From Rhodococcus sp. IITR03 (GTDB lineage: Bacteria; Actinomycetota; Actinomycetes; Mycobacteriales; Mycobacteriaceae): a DNA stretch of 53,613 nucleotides. The notes beneath the pieces are model-generated. The model was not told the DNA's origin and did not search any database. It worked only from the letters and a program-made list of their open reading frames with translations. The stretch is from assembly GCA_001017865.1 (NCBI GenBank), contig LATQ01000289.1, positions 1 through 53,613 of the forward strand, written 5' to 3'. Made by a program: the position numbers and the translations under genes. This document shows, piece by piece, positions 8,932 to 17,222 of the stretch. How positions within the stretch are numbered: position 1 is the first letter of the stretch; the number at the start of each line of letters is the position of its first letter.

Positions 8932-10107
8932 GTGAAACAAATGGATTTCGCATTGACCGACGATCAAATAACGATCCGGGACGCCGTTGCCGAACTCGCC
9001 GCCAAATTCGACGATCAGTACTGGGCGGAGAAGGACGAGAAGCACGAGTTCCCGACCGAGTTCTACAACGCGTTCGCTCAGGGCGGTTGGCTCGGGATTA
9101 CCACCCCCGAGGAGTACGGCGGACACGGGTACGGAATCACCGAGGCCTCCATCCTGCTTGAGCAGGTCGCAGCCTCGGGTGCTGGGATGAATGGCGCGAG
9201 CTCGATGCACCTGTCGATCTTCGGCATGCACCCGGTGATCGTGCACGGCAGTGAGGAACTCAAGCAGCGCACGTTGCCCCGAATTGTCAGCGGTGATTTG
9301 CATGTCTGCTTTGGGGTCACCGAGCCCGGCGCCGGACTCGACACCACCAAGATCACCACATTTGCAAGGCGGGAGGGTGACAAGTACATCGTCAACGGCC
9401 GGAAGGTGTGGATCTCCAAGGCCGTGGAGTCAGAAAAGATCTTGTTGCTGACCCGCACAGCAAAGTTCGATGAGTCGCCGCGCAAGACCGACGGGATGAC
9501 GCTGTTCCTCACCGATCTCGACCGCACCAAGGTCGACATCCGTCCCATCAAGAAGATGGGACGCAACGCAGTCACCTCAAACGAACTATTTATCGACAAT
9601 CTCGAAATCCCTGTCGCGGACCGGGTCGGGGAGGAGGGTAAGGGGTTCGAGTACATACTCGACGGACTCAATCCGGAGCGGATGCTCGTGGCGGCCGAGG
9701 CCCTCGGTATCGGTCGCGCGGCCATGCGTGCCGGAGTTCGGTACGGCAACGACCGCGAGGTATTCGGTCGACCCATCGGCAAGAACCAGGGCATCCAGTT
9801 TCCGCTGGCTGACTCCCTCGCCCGTCTCGATGCCGCCGAGCTGATGCTCCGCAAGGCGACGTGGCTCTACGACAACGGTAAACCCTGTGGCCGCGAGGCG
9901 AACACCGCTAAGTACCTTTGCGCCGACGCCGGCTTCGACGCCGCCGACCGCGCACTCCAGACCCACGGCGGCATGGGGTACTCGGAGGAATACAACGTGT
10001 CCCGTTACTTCCGGGAGGCACGTCTTACCCGGATCGCCCCGATCAGCCAGGAGATGATCCTCAACTACCTCGGCTCCCACGTCCTCGGCCTTCCCCGGAG
10101 CTACTGA
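8932..10107 (+). CDS. Acyl-CoA dehydrogenase family flavoprotein
   Basis: FAD enzyme introducing an alpha,beta double bond into an acyl-CoA. It is intact at about 390 residues. Family blocks are CFGVTEPGAGLDTTKITTFA, the KVWISKA substrate loop, DRVGEEGKGFEYILDGLNPER and THGGMGYSEEYNVSRYFREAR. In the usual place of the IYEGT catalytic-glutamate motif it reads IAPISQEMI, so the base must be elsewhere, as in some other subgroups; the ending HVLGLPRSY is common in that subgroup. The start may be the GTG at 8932 or the ATG at 8941 (MDFALTDDQ). It is followed by MaoC and CitE genes, the same order as M. tuberculosis fadE19-Rv2499c-citE. Confidence 0.9.
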   Translation: MKQMDFALTDDQITIRDAVAELAAKFDDQYWAEKDEKHEFPTEFYNAFAQGGWLGITTPEEYGGHGYGITEASILLEQVAASGAGMNGASSMHLSIFGMHPVIVHGSEELKQRTLPRIVSGDLHVCFGVTEPGAGLDTTKITTFARREGDKYIVNGRKVWISKAVESEKILLLTRTAKFDESPRKTDGMTLFLTDLDRTKVDIRPIKKMGRNAVTSNELFIDNLEIPVADRVGEEGKGFEYILDGLNPERMLVAAEALGIGRAAMRAGVRYGNDREVFGRPIGKNQGIQFPLADSLARLDAAELMLRKATWLYDNGKPCGREANTAKYLCADAGFDAADRALQTHGGMGYSEEYNVSRYFREARLTRIAPISQEMILNYLGSHVLGLPRSY

Positions 10108-10164
10108 ACGTTCTCGACCGTGCGAACTGCGCGCGGCCGACCTGTCTGTGAAAGGAGCTGGCAC

Positions 10165-10616
10165 ATGGCCGGAATCTGGTTCGACGACCTTCATATCGGT
10201 GACACCTTCGACCACGCGATCCGACGTACGATCACCGAGACCGACAACGTGCTGTTCACCGCGATGACGCACAATCCCGCTCAACTGCACCTCGACGAGC
10301 AGTACATGAAGTCGTCGCAGTTCGGGACGCGCATCGTCAACAGCGCCTTCACTCTGGGATTGATGGTGGGTATCTCGGTGGGTGATACGACCCTCGGCAC
10401 TGCGGTTGCCAACCTCGGATGGGACGAGGTGCGCTTCCCGGCGCCAGTGTTCCATGGCGACACACTCCGGGTCACGACTGAGGTTATCGATCTCCGTGAT
10501 TCGAAGTCGCGCTCTGACCAGGCATAGTCACCTTCCTGCACCGCGCGTTCAATCAGAACGACGAACTGGTCGCGTCATGCAAACGCACCGGTCTGCAGCG
10601 CCGGCGGCCCCAATGA
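10165..10616 (+). CDS. MaoC-type enoyl-CoA hydratase (itaconyl/mesaconyl-CoA hydratase-like)
   Basis: Hydrates an unsaturated acyl-CoA. An AAAGGAG ribosome site precedes the ATG. The hot-dog fold signature is present: DNVLFTAMTHNPAQLHLDEQY holds the Asp/His hydratase motif region, and GWDEVRFPAPVFHGDTLRV is typical of the Rv2499c-like subgroup. A one-base loss after DSKSRSD moves the last 30 residues (IVTFLHRAFNQNDELVASCKR in part) to another frame, which ends at 10616. The corrected stop overlaps the start of the CitE gene in an ATGA arrangement. Neighbours on both sides support a role between the acyl-CoA dehydrogenase and a citramalyl-type lyase. Confidence 0.87.
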
Positions 10617-11521
10617 CTGCATCTGCGGGCGCACCTCTGCGATCGATGCTGTTCGTACCCGGCGACGATGAGAAAAAATTAGCGAAGGCCTCGAAGTCCG
10701 AGGCAGATGCGCTGATTATCGACCTGGAGGACTCGGTAAGCGAGAGCCGAAAGGGGATCGCGCGAGAGGTAACCTCCGGGTATCTGGACCAGAATCTCCT
10801 CGCAGCCCACGGACCGGACCTGTGGGTACGCATCAATCCGTTGGATACGCCCCACGCCCTGAGCGACCTGGCCGCAGTAGTGCGGTACGGCCCCGCCGGG
10901 ATCTTGGTCCCCAAGATCTACGGCCGACACGACATGACCACGCTCGGTCACTATCTCGATGCGATGGAGGCGGTGTACGAACTTCCCCAGGGATCGGTCA
11001 GAATTCTTCCGGTGGTCACCGAGACCCCCACCGCGGTACTTCGATTGGGCGAACTCGGACAGGGCACCGGTCTGGAGCGGGTATACGGATTCACTTGGGG
11101 TGCTGAGGACCTGAGTGCATCGCTCGGCGCATCGACAAACGTGGGTCCCGACGGCCGATGGGCCGTGACGTACCAATTTGCCAGGTCGTCCACTTTGCTC
11201 GCTGCCGCCAGTGCAGGCGTTCACGCTATCGAGACGCTGTACGTCGACATCCGAGACACAGAGGGCCTGGCCGCTTCCTCCCGCGTAGCGCGCGCCGAGG
11301 GGTTCACAGGGCGCATCGCGGTTCATCCCGCCCAGGTCGGCCCCATCAACGATGCCTTCACTCCATCGGAGCCGGAACTCGAATATGCTCGCCGAGTGAT
11401 CGAGGCATTTGCAGACAGTAATATCGGGGTGGTGGCCCTCGATGGCAAGATGCTGGACGCCCCGCATTTGCGGCGAGCCCAGCATGTCCTGACTGTCGGC
11501 GCGAAACGGCGTAATCGGTGA
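10613..11521 (+). CDS. CitE/HpcH family CoA-ester lyase (citramalyl-CoA lyase-like)
   Basis: Cleaves a 3-hydroxy-acyl-CoA such as citramalyl-CoA or malyl-CoA into acetyl-CoA and a 2-oxoacid. The 302-residue protein is intact from ATG 10613, which overlaps the MaoC stop. Motifs are RSMLFVPGDDEKKL, the metal-binding LIIDLEDSVSE, LWVRINPLDT, PVVTETPTAVLRLGEL with the metal-ligand glutamate, GFTWGAEDLSASLGA, and IAVHPAQVGPINDAF near the C-terminus. In M. tuberculosis the equivalent gene of the same cluster order is a citramalyl-CoA lyase of itaconate/leucine metabolism. The exact substrate here is inferred from that synteny. Confidence 0.9.
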   Translation: MTASAGAPLRSMLFVPGDDEKKLAKASKSEADALIIDLEDSVSESRKGIAREVTSGYLDQNLLAAHGPDLWVRINPLDTPHALSDLAAVVRYGPAGILVPKIYGRHDMTTLGHYLDAMEAVYELPQGSVRILPVVTETPTAVLRLGELGQGTGLERVYGFTWGAEDLSASLGASTNVGPDGRWAVTYQFARSSTLLAAASAGVHAIETLYVDIRDTEGLAASSRVARAEGFTGRIAVHPAQVGPINDAFTPSEPELEYARRVIEAFADSNIGVVALDGKMLDAPHLRRAQHVLTVGAKRRNR

Positions 11522-12309
11522 CATGCAGCTGCAGGCGAGAACCATGGAAACGCAACGACAGGCAGGACGGCGATGACGCAGCCGAACTCAGGTGCTCAAA
11601 CGAGCATCGGACGGTTTCGCGGGTGGTCGCGATCTTGGAGTTCGTTGCTCGCGCCGAGGGTAGCGTGCGACTGGCGGATATGGTGAATGAGCTCGATGCC
11701 CCCCGCTCGTCGGTACACGGACTCGTCCACGGATTGGCTTCGAGTGGCTACCTGCGTGCCACCGAGGACGGACGCTACACCCTGGGTGCCGCCATCAATG
11801 CCCTGCTGATGCACCAGTCCTCCCTCGACCACGGTATCCGTTCGGCGATGGAGACACTGAACCTTGAGTTCGATGAGACAGTCGCCCTGGTCGTGATCGC
11901 CGGGGACTCTATCGTTACTACCAGCGCGATCGAGTCATCGAAGGCTGTTCGGTACAATCCCACGATCGGTGTTCGGCGGCCGCTGTATCCTACCAGTGCC
12001 GGAAAGTGTTTTCTGGCCAATGCCTCGGAAGCCTACCGCGAGAAATACCTGAAGCGAAGCTTTGGCTCGAAGCGACACAGAGAAGAGGTTCGTGCCGATC
12101 TCGAAAAGGTGTTGGCCGACGGATTTGCGATTAATCTAGGTGACACTCTTCCTGATCTTCGAGCGGTTTCTGTGCCCGTCTTCGACGGCCAGAGCGTGAG
12201 CGCGGTGCTCACGGTGGGGGGCCCGACGTCACGATTCACCGACAAACTCGACGCCATCGTGAACAGTGCCTGTGAGGCCGCCGCGCATGCAAGTAAGCCG
12301 TCGCGATAG
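11518..12309 (+). CDS. IclR-family transcriptional regulator
   Basis: Winged-helix regulator with an N-terminal DNA-binding domain (HRTVSRVVAILEFVARAEGS, LADMVNELDAPRSSVHGLVH, YLRATEDGRYTLG) and a C-terminal effector domain (GVRRPLYPTSAGKCFLA, KVLADGFAINLGDTLPD, AVSVPVF). The open frame starts at an ATG overlapping the CitE stop, but the first 30 residues look unnatural. A better start is the ATG at 11573 (MTQPNSGAQTS) with an AGGAC ribosome site, joined by a frame correction near 11605. As the last gene of the operon it is probably its local regulator, responding to a pathway acid or CoA ester and binding the dyads at 5499 and 5672. Confidence 0.88.
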   Translation: MTCSCRREPWKRNDRQDGDDAAELRCSNEHRTVSRVVAILEFVARAEGSVRLADMVNELDAPRSSVHGLVHGLASSGYLRATEDGRYTLGAAINALLMHQSSLDHGIRSAMETLNLEFDETVALVVIAGDSIVTTSAIESSKAVRYNPTIGVRRPLYPTSAGKCFLANASEAYREKYLKRSFGSKRHREEVRADLEKVLADGFAINLGDTLPDLRAVSVPVFDGQSVSAVLTVGGPTSRFTDKLDAIVNSACEAAAHASKPSR

Positions 12310-13286
12310 ATACCTACTCCCGGGTGTAGTTCCATGTCGACTGAGCCCATCGGCAATCGTGTCGCCGGATGTAACCCCGCACTCGGCGCTGACCTCTTTG
12401 CAGTGTGCAGCGAACGAGCCGCTGCGGTTGCTGTGACAGAGTCCGCAACCGCCGGGTCGGCCGGGCTCGCACCTGCTGAGCGCCGAAACGATCCTGTACG
12501 TGCTGGGCACTTGGCTGTGTGACGTCTGGTCGGCTCTGCAGGTCCCCGATAGTCGGTCCGGTTGGTTCTAGAGCCGGTTCTTACATGCAGTCGATCTTGC
12601 ACGCCACGGGTGGACCTCGGTGACCAACCATCGCCACAGCGATTGATAGTCGGTGGTGGTGACGATCTTTTCGACGGCGGCCCAGCGCTGGTACTGCGAT
12701 ATCCGGCATGCGTCTCGGTCAACCGTTGGTTCCTGAACCAAAAGCCGATCGACATTTTGAGCTCTAGGCCAGTGCGAGATCAGCCACTCGCATGTGTAAT
12801 CGTGTCACACGCCACAAATTGTCGGGGAGGTCGCCACGCTGGTCCAGTGCCGGTCGGTGCGGCTGGCCGCAACTACCGTCTGGACGAAAGGGGTAGGTCT
12901 CTGGCCTCGAGTTCTGGCTGCGACTGCGCAGCCGCAGCCGGGGACGTCTCGGCTACTGACCGTAGCTGGAATCCTTTCCGGTGCACGCCCTCCGGGTGTC
13001 GCCGAAGGGCGCGGAGCAGCTGTGACGCCGGCGCTGGTCATGGGGCGCACCCGCGTGCCTGTTGGCGGTGAGGTAATCAAAATAGTTGCAATACAATACA
13101 TTTCGTTGATGAACGGCACGACTTTGGACCAGCACCGCTTGTTATATAGATAACAGTAGCTAAAGTGACCGACATCACTTTGGTGAGGGTGTGTGAGACG
13201 GTCGCCTTCGCTGCAATCAGTCGACCCCTGACCGCGCAGACCGAGTGCCGAACTCCCGACCGAGTGCTGATCCTGAAAGGATGAAC
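12310..13286. other. Intergenic region without a recognisable gene
   Basis: Almost 1 kb between the IclR gene and the FAD dehydrogenase. Open frames on both strands are short, mostly arginine- and serine-rich, and resemble no family I know, so a decayed gene is possible but not supported. The last 230 bp are more AT-rich and contain the likely promoter of the next operon, including the dyad at 13140-13155 and the AT-rich stretch AATACAATACATTTCG. Confidence 0.5.
13140..13155. promoter_or_regulatory. TGTTAT-N4-ATAACA dyad, candidate operator
   Basis: TGTTATATAGATAACA has perfect six-base arms around a four-base spacer, in an otherwise GC-rich sequence 130 bp upstream of the FAD dehydrogenase. 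Its half-site ATAACA recurs in palindromes at 43270 and 47897, which suggests a common regulator with spacing variants. It may also overlap a -10 element. Confidence 0.4.
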
Positions 13287-14875
13287 ATGAACCAACAGTG
13301 GGACGAGACCGTCGATGTGCTGGTCGCCGGAAGTGGCATCGGCGGATTGGGTTCAGCCGTGATCGCCGCGACGAACGGCGCTGATGTCCTCGTCGTCGAG
13401 AAGGCCGCCAGGCTTGGCGGTACCACAGCGAAGTCCGCTGCATACATGTGGATTCCGAACAACAGATATCTCCGCGCTCGGGCCGTACGGACCCTCGTGA
13501 CGATGCCCTGCGATATATGGCGAAGCTTTCGCGCCCCAGGCTGTACGACCCAAGCCATCCGACTCTGGGGCTTCCCGCTTGGGAGTACGACGGTCTGACA
13601 GCCTTCTACGACAACGCGTCGGATGCTGCCGAAGCGTACGAGAGCCTCACGGGGCTGAAACTCGCGCATGCAGCTGAATTCCCGGACTACTATGCGCATC
13701 TTCCCGAGGATGCAGCGCCGACAGGCCGCATCCTGTTCCCTGAGGAAAGTGAGGGAGGGCCGACGGGAGGATCCATCCTGATCGAGACCCTGACGCGAGC
13801 GTGTGAAAGCGCCAACATCCCCGTTCGTACCGAGACCCGTGTCGTCGATCTCATTCAGGACGAGACTGGCGCAATCATTGGTGCCGTCGTCGAATCGTCG
13901 GGCCGAACTAGCTCTATCCGGACGCGCCGCGGAGTGATCTGTGCTACTGGCGGTTTCACGCAGGACCCGGACTTACGACTGCGATTCCTGGACCACTCCT
14001 ATGTGGGTGGTTGTGCGGCCCGGACGAACACCGGAGACCTCCTCGCAATCGCACGCGATGTCGGCGCCGATCTGGCCAACCTCAACCTCGGTATGCGGGC
14101 TCCTATGGTGCTCGAGCGACTCCAGCGTGACCCGGCCTCCGTGCGAGGTTCATTCATGATTCCCGGCGACTCGATGATCATCGTCAACCGGTTCGGCAAG
14201 CGCGTAATCAGTGAAAAAGTGCCCTACCACGACTTCGCCCGCGTGTTCTTCGACTGGGACAGCCAGCGGGGCACCTACCCGAACAATCCACTCATTGCCA
14301 TCTGGGACGAGCCCGCACGGCGATTCGGCGGCGAGGGTTTCGGCAACCCCATCCCTCCTCAGGGTGAGGACGACTACTGGGTCATCACCGGTGACACGTT
14401 GGCGGAACTGGAGATGAGGATTGCGGAACGGCTCAAGACGCTGCAGGAGTACACCGGGCCGGTCGAGTTGGACACCGATTTCGGCGCCACTCTCGCCGAG
14501 ACGGTGAATCGCTGGGCAAAAATGTCTACGGAGGGCATCGATCGTGACTTCGGTCGTGGTTCCACCCCGATCGAGCAGGCGCTGAGCGCATACTTCGGTG
14601 TCGGCGACGGGCCTAATCCTATGATGGCCCCGCTAGCCAGTGACGGTCCCTACTACGCCACCATCCTGGGGCCGGCTCTCATCGATACCGCTGGAGGGCC
14701 GCGGGTCGACCGAAACAGCCAAGTCGTGAGACCTGATGGCACGCCGATTGCCGGGCTTTACGCCGTGGGCAACTGCGCTGCAATGCCGTCCGGTGAGGCG
14801 TACTGGGCCGGGGGCCACACCATCGGTTTCATCCAATGCGCCGCATATATAGCGGCCAATCACATCACCAAGTAA
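13287..14875 (+). CDS. KstD-like FAD-dependent dehydrogenase (fumarate reductase/3-ketosteroid dehydrogenase superfamily)
   Basis: A flavoprotein that probably desaturates or reduces a cyclic ketone. The dinucleotide-binding motif is VLVAGSGIGGLGSAVIAATN followed by VLVVEKAARLGGTTAKSA and YMWIPNN, typical of 3-ketosteroid-1-dehydrogenase relatives. A one-base loss near 13480 shifts the frame; thereafter GRTDPRDDALRYMAKL, a central substrate domain, RRGVICATGGFTQDPDLR and the C-terminal GNCAAMPSGEAYWAGGHTIG FAD block are continuous to 14875. Total length is about 529 residues. The ATG at 13287 has a GAAAGG site seven bases before it and is preferred over 13281. It begins a three-gene run with an NTF2-fold protein and an SDR. 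Confidence 0.82.
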
Positions 14876-14912
14876 CACCACCGAATGCAACACCGACACA
14901 AGGGGATCGAAG

Positions 14913-15292
14913 ATGCCACACACAACGACTTCAAATTACTCGACCGCGGCCACCGAGTTCTACCGTGAACTCGATGCCAACGACCCGGAAGTGTTCGAAC
15001 GAAGGCTCACCACGGATGCAGTGTTCGCATTCAATGACATAGACCCCGTACCGGACGAGACGCCATTGCCGCTTTCGTCAGAGACTGGAAGGCGAACTTC
15101 GCTTCGGTTACCCACGAAATCAACCGCATTACAGCCGATCCGGCGCACCACACCGCCGGAATCGAATTGACAGTCGCATACACCTTTACGGACGGCCGCG
15201 TCGAACGAATCAAGGGGTGCTCGTTCCTTGACTTCGTAGGGGAACGAATCAGTGGCTACCGCGTATACATCGATACCAGTCGTCTGGCCTGA
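14913..15292 (+). CDS. NTF2/SnoaL-fold protein
   Basis: A small alpha+beta cone-fold protein of about 126 residues. The N-terminal part (YSTAATEFYRELDANDPEVF, TTDAVFAFND) and, after a one-base break near 15055, AIAAFVRDWKANFASVTHEI, GIELTVAYTFTDGRVE and SFLDFVGERISGYRVYIDTS make up a complete SnoaL-like domain. Members include isomerases, limonene-epoxide hydrolase relatives and proteins without known activity. The position between a KstD-like dehydrogenase and an SDR suggests an isomerase or hydrolase in the same pathway. No catalytic assignment is possible from the sequence alone. Confidence 0.7.
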
Positions 15293-15338
15293 GCTCGCCA
15301 ACATCAACAGACATCCCGCTCGACCACAGGAGTGCACA

Positions 15339-16180
15339 ATGGGAAAACTCGACGGTAAAGTAGCACTGATCACCGGCGCCGCACGCGGCCAGGGGCGCAG
15401 CCACGCGGTCCGACTGGCGGAGGAAGGCGCGGACATCATCGCGATCGACATCTGCGACCGGATCGAATCTGCCAATCACACCATGGGGACCGAAGAGGAC
15501 CTTCGCGAAACAGCAAAGATGGTGGAAGAGCTCGACCGTCGTATCGTGACGGCGAAAGCAGACGTAAGGGACCGGGCTGCGCTAGAAGAAGCAGTATCGT
15601 CAGGCGTGAGTGAGTTGGGACGCCTCGACATAGTGTCGGTCAACGCTGGAATTGCTTCCACATCACAAGTACTCGACCTCGACGACCGGACCTGGCAGGA
15701 CGTGATCGATGTCAATCTCACGGGAGCGTGGCATACCGCAGTTGCCGCCGCCCCACACATTATCGCCGGTGGACGCGGAGGCTCGATCACCTTCACCAGC
15801 TCGGCCATGGGTGTGACTGCGGTACAGAATCTTGGTCATTACACCTCAGCGAAGCACGGCGTCCTCGGTTGATGAAGACACTTGCGCTCGAACTGGGTCC
15901 GCAGTTCATTCGGGTGAACGCGATCCTGCCGACCAACGTGGATACTGAAATGATCCAGAACGAGACGATTCTCAAGTTGTTCATGCCGCACCTTGAGAAT
16001 CCGACTCGCGCTGATGCGGAATTGCCTGGCTCGAACTACGCGTTGGCAAATATCCTTCCGATTCCTTGGGTTGACCCGGTCGACATCAGCAATGCGCTGG
16101 TGTTCCTTGCGTCCGATGACGCCCGCTTCATCACCGGTGTCTCGCTCCCCGTGGATGCAGGATTCCTGTTGAAGAAATAG
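15339..16180 (+). CDS. Mycofactocin-coupled SDR oxidoreductase (carveol dehydrogenase-like), copy 1
   Basis: Alcohol/ketone oxidoreductase of the short-chain dehydrogenase family. The nucleotide-binding [19 protein letters not shown] with an extended ADIIAIDIC segment, and the C-terminal HLENPTRADAE, are signatures of the subfamily whose members hold NAD tightly and pass electrons to mycofactocin. Active-site residues are the serine of TFTSSAMG and YTSAKHG. A one-base loss (GGTTGATG for GGTTTGATG, near 15870) splits the reading frame. Copy 2 shows the uninterrupted version of the same word. A CAGGAG ribosome site precedes ATG 15339. It probably oxidises a secondary alcohol of the pathway to a ketone. 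Confidence 0.88.
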
Positions 16181-16550
16181 CTACGAGGTTGAATCCGCGT
16201 GCGGGCCGGTATACCTCATGCATGACCGAGGCCATTGCCGGCGGATCCAGAAAACGGGTGTTGCTGGAGAGCGAATCGCGGACGTCAACGTAGCGGGGGA
16301 TGTATCTTGACTCTTGTTGGTCATTGGTGGTCGACCACGGTGCGCGGCGGAGAGTCTTTGAATCCGATGGTCGACACAGGGAGACTGTCCTGGGGTTCCG
16401 TGGGAGCAACGGTTTCTAACGCGCCGATCTATGCCTCGTCGACGCGACGACGCATCCGTGGCGACAAAGCACCTATGGCGACGGAGGGTATGTGTGGGCT
16501 CGTTAGAGGTAATGGCCTGCCAACCCTGTGGCGTTGCTCGGAAGGCAAAG
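16181..16550. other. Intergenic region upstream of the two-component system
   Basis: 370 bp with no recognisable gene. Frames are open in places but lack any family pattern. It should contain the promoter of the response regulator gene. No clear dyad or terminator was seen. Confidence 0.4.
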
Positions 16551-17222
16551 ATGATCGAGGCGTGCATCGTAGATGATCATGAGGTCGTGAGGGAAGGATT
16601 ACGAGGCGTGCTGGGTGCGCTCGCCGATTCTCCTGTCGATGTTGTTGCGGAAGTCGGCTCGGGCGCAGAGGCGTTGGCCGTTCAGGCTAAACAGCGTCCG
16701 AAGCTGTTTCTGGCCGACTTTCGGTTGCCGGACATGACGGGTGACCGGTTGTGCCACGCGCTGGTCGAAGCGAGACCCGGCACGATGGTGGTCGTCGTGA
16801 GTACCTCGAGCGCCGAAGATGTCATCAATCGCTGTCTTCACGCTGGTGCTGCGGGCTATGTCGCGAAAGGAGCCGGGCTCAAAGAGCTTCGAGCCGCTCT
16901 GAGTGCAGTTCTCGAAGGACAGACGGGAGTCGTGCGTCGTGATTCTTTTGAGGGTACCTCCGAGCGCCTGTCGTTGGGGGAGGGGAAAAGGTTGTTGACT
17001 CAACATCAAGTCCGAGTACTGGAATTGGTCGCAGAGGGAATGACCTATGGGCAGATCGCGAGGCGACTGCACATCTCGGAGTCGACAGTTCGGTTCCATG
17101 TCAATGGGATCAAGGATAGAGTTGGTGTGCGGACTACACCCGAACTGATCGTTGCCGCCCTACGGGAAGGTTTCATCGATCCTGACGTTGCGTCCGTGCG
17201 GGAGCCTCGATGTTCACCGTAG
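16551..17222 (+). CDS. NarL/LuxR-type two-component response regulator
   Basis: A 223-residue DNA-binding response regulator. The receiver domain begins EACIVDDHEVVREGLRG with the acidic pair DD, the phospho-acceptor aspartate is D56 in LADFRLPDM, the T/S switch lies in VVVVSTSSAEDV, and the lysine in AGYVAKGAG. A LuxR-type helix-turn-helix occupies the C-terminus (LTQHQVRVLELVAEGMTYGQ, HISESTVRFHVNGIKDRVGV). ATG 16551 is chosen because GGAAGG lies six bases upstream and the receiver domain starts there. The stop overlaps the start of the kinase gene by 13 bases. The pair probably senses the growth substrate and activates the catabolic genes downstream. Confidence 0.92.
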   Translation: MIEACIVDDHEVVREGLRGVLGALADSPVDVVAEVGSGAEALAVQAKQRPKLFLADFRLPDMTGDRLCHALVEARPGTMVVVVSTSSAEDVINRCLHAGAAGYVAKGAGLKELRAALSAVLEGQTGVVRRDSFEGTSERLSLGEGKRLLTQHQVRVLELVAEGMTYGQIARRLHISESTVRFHVNGIKDRVGVRTTPELIVAALREGFIDPDVASVREPRCSP

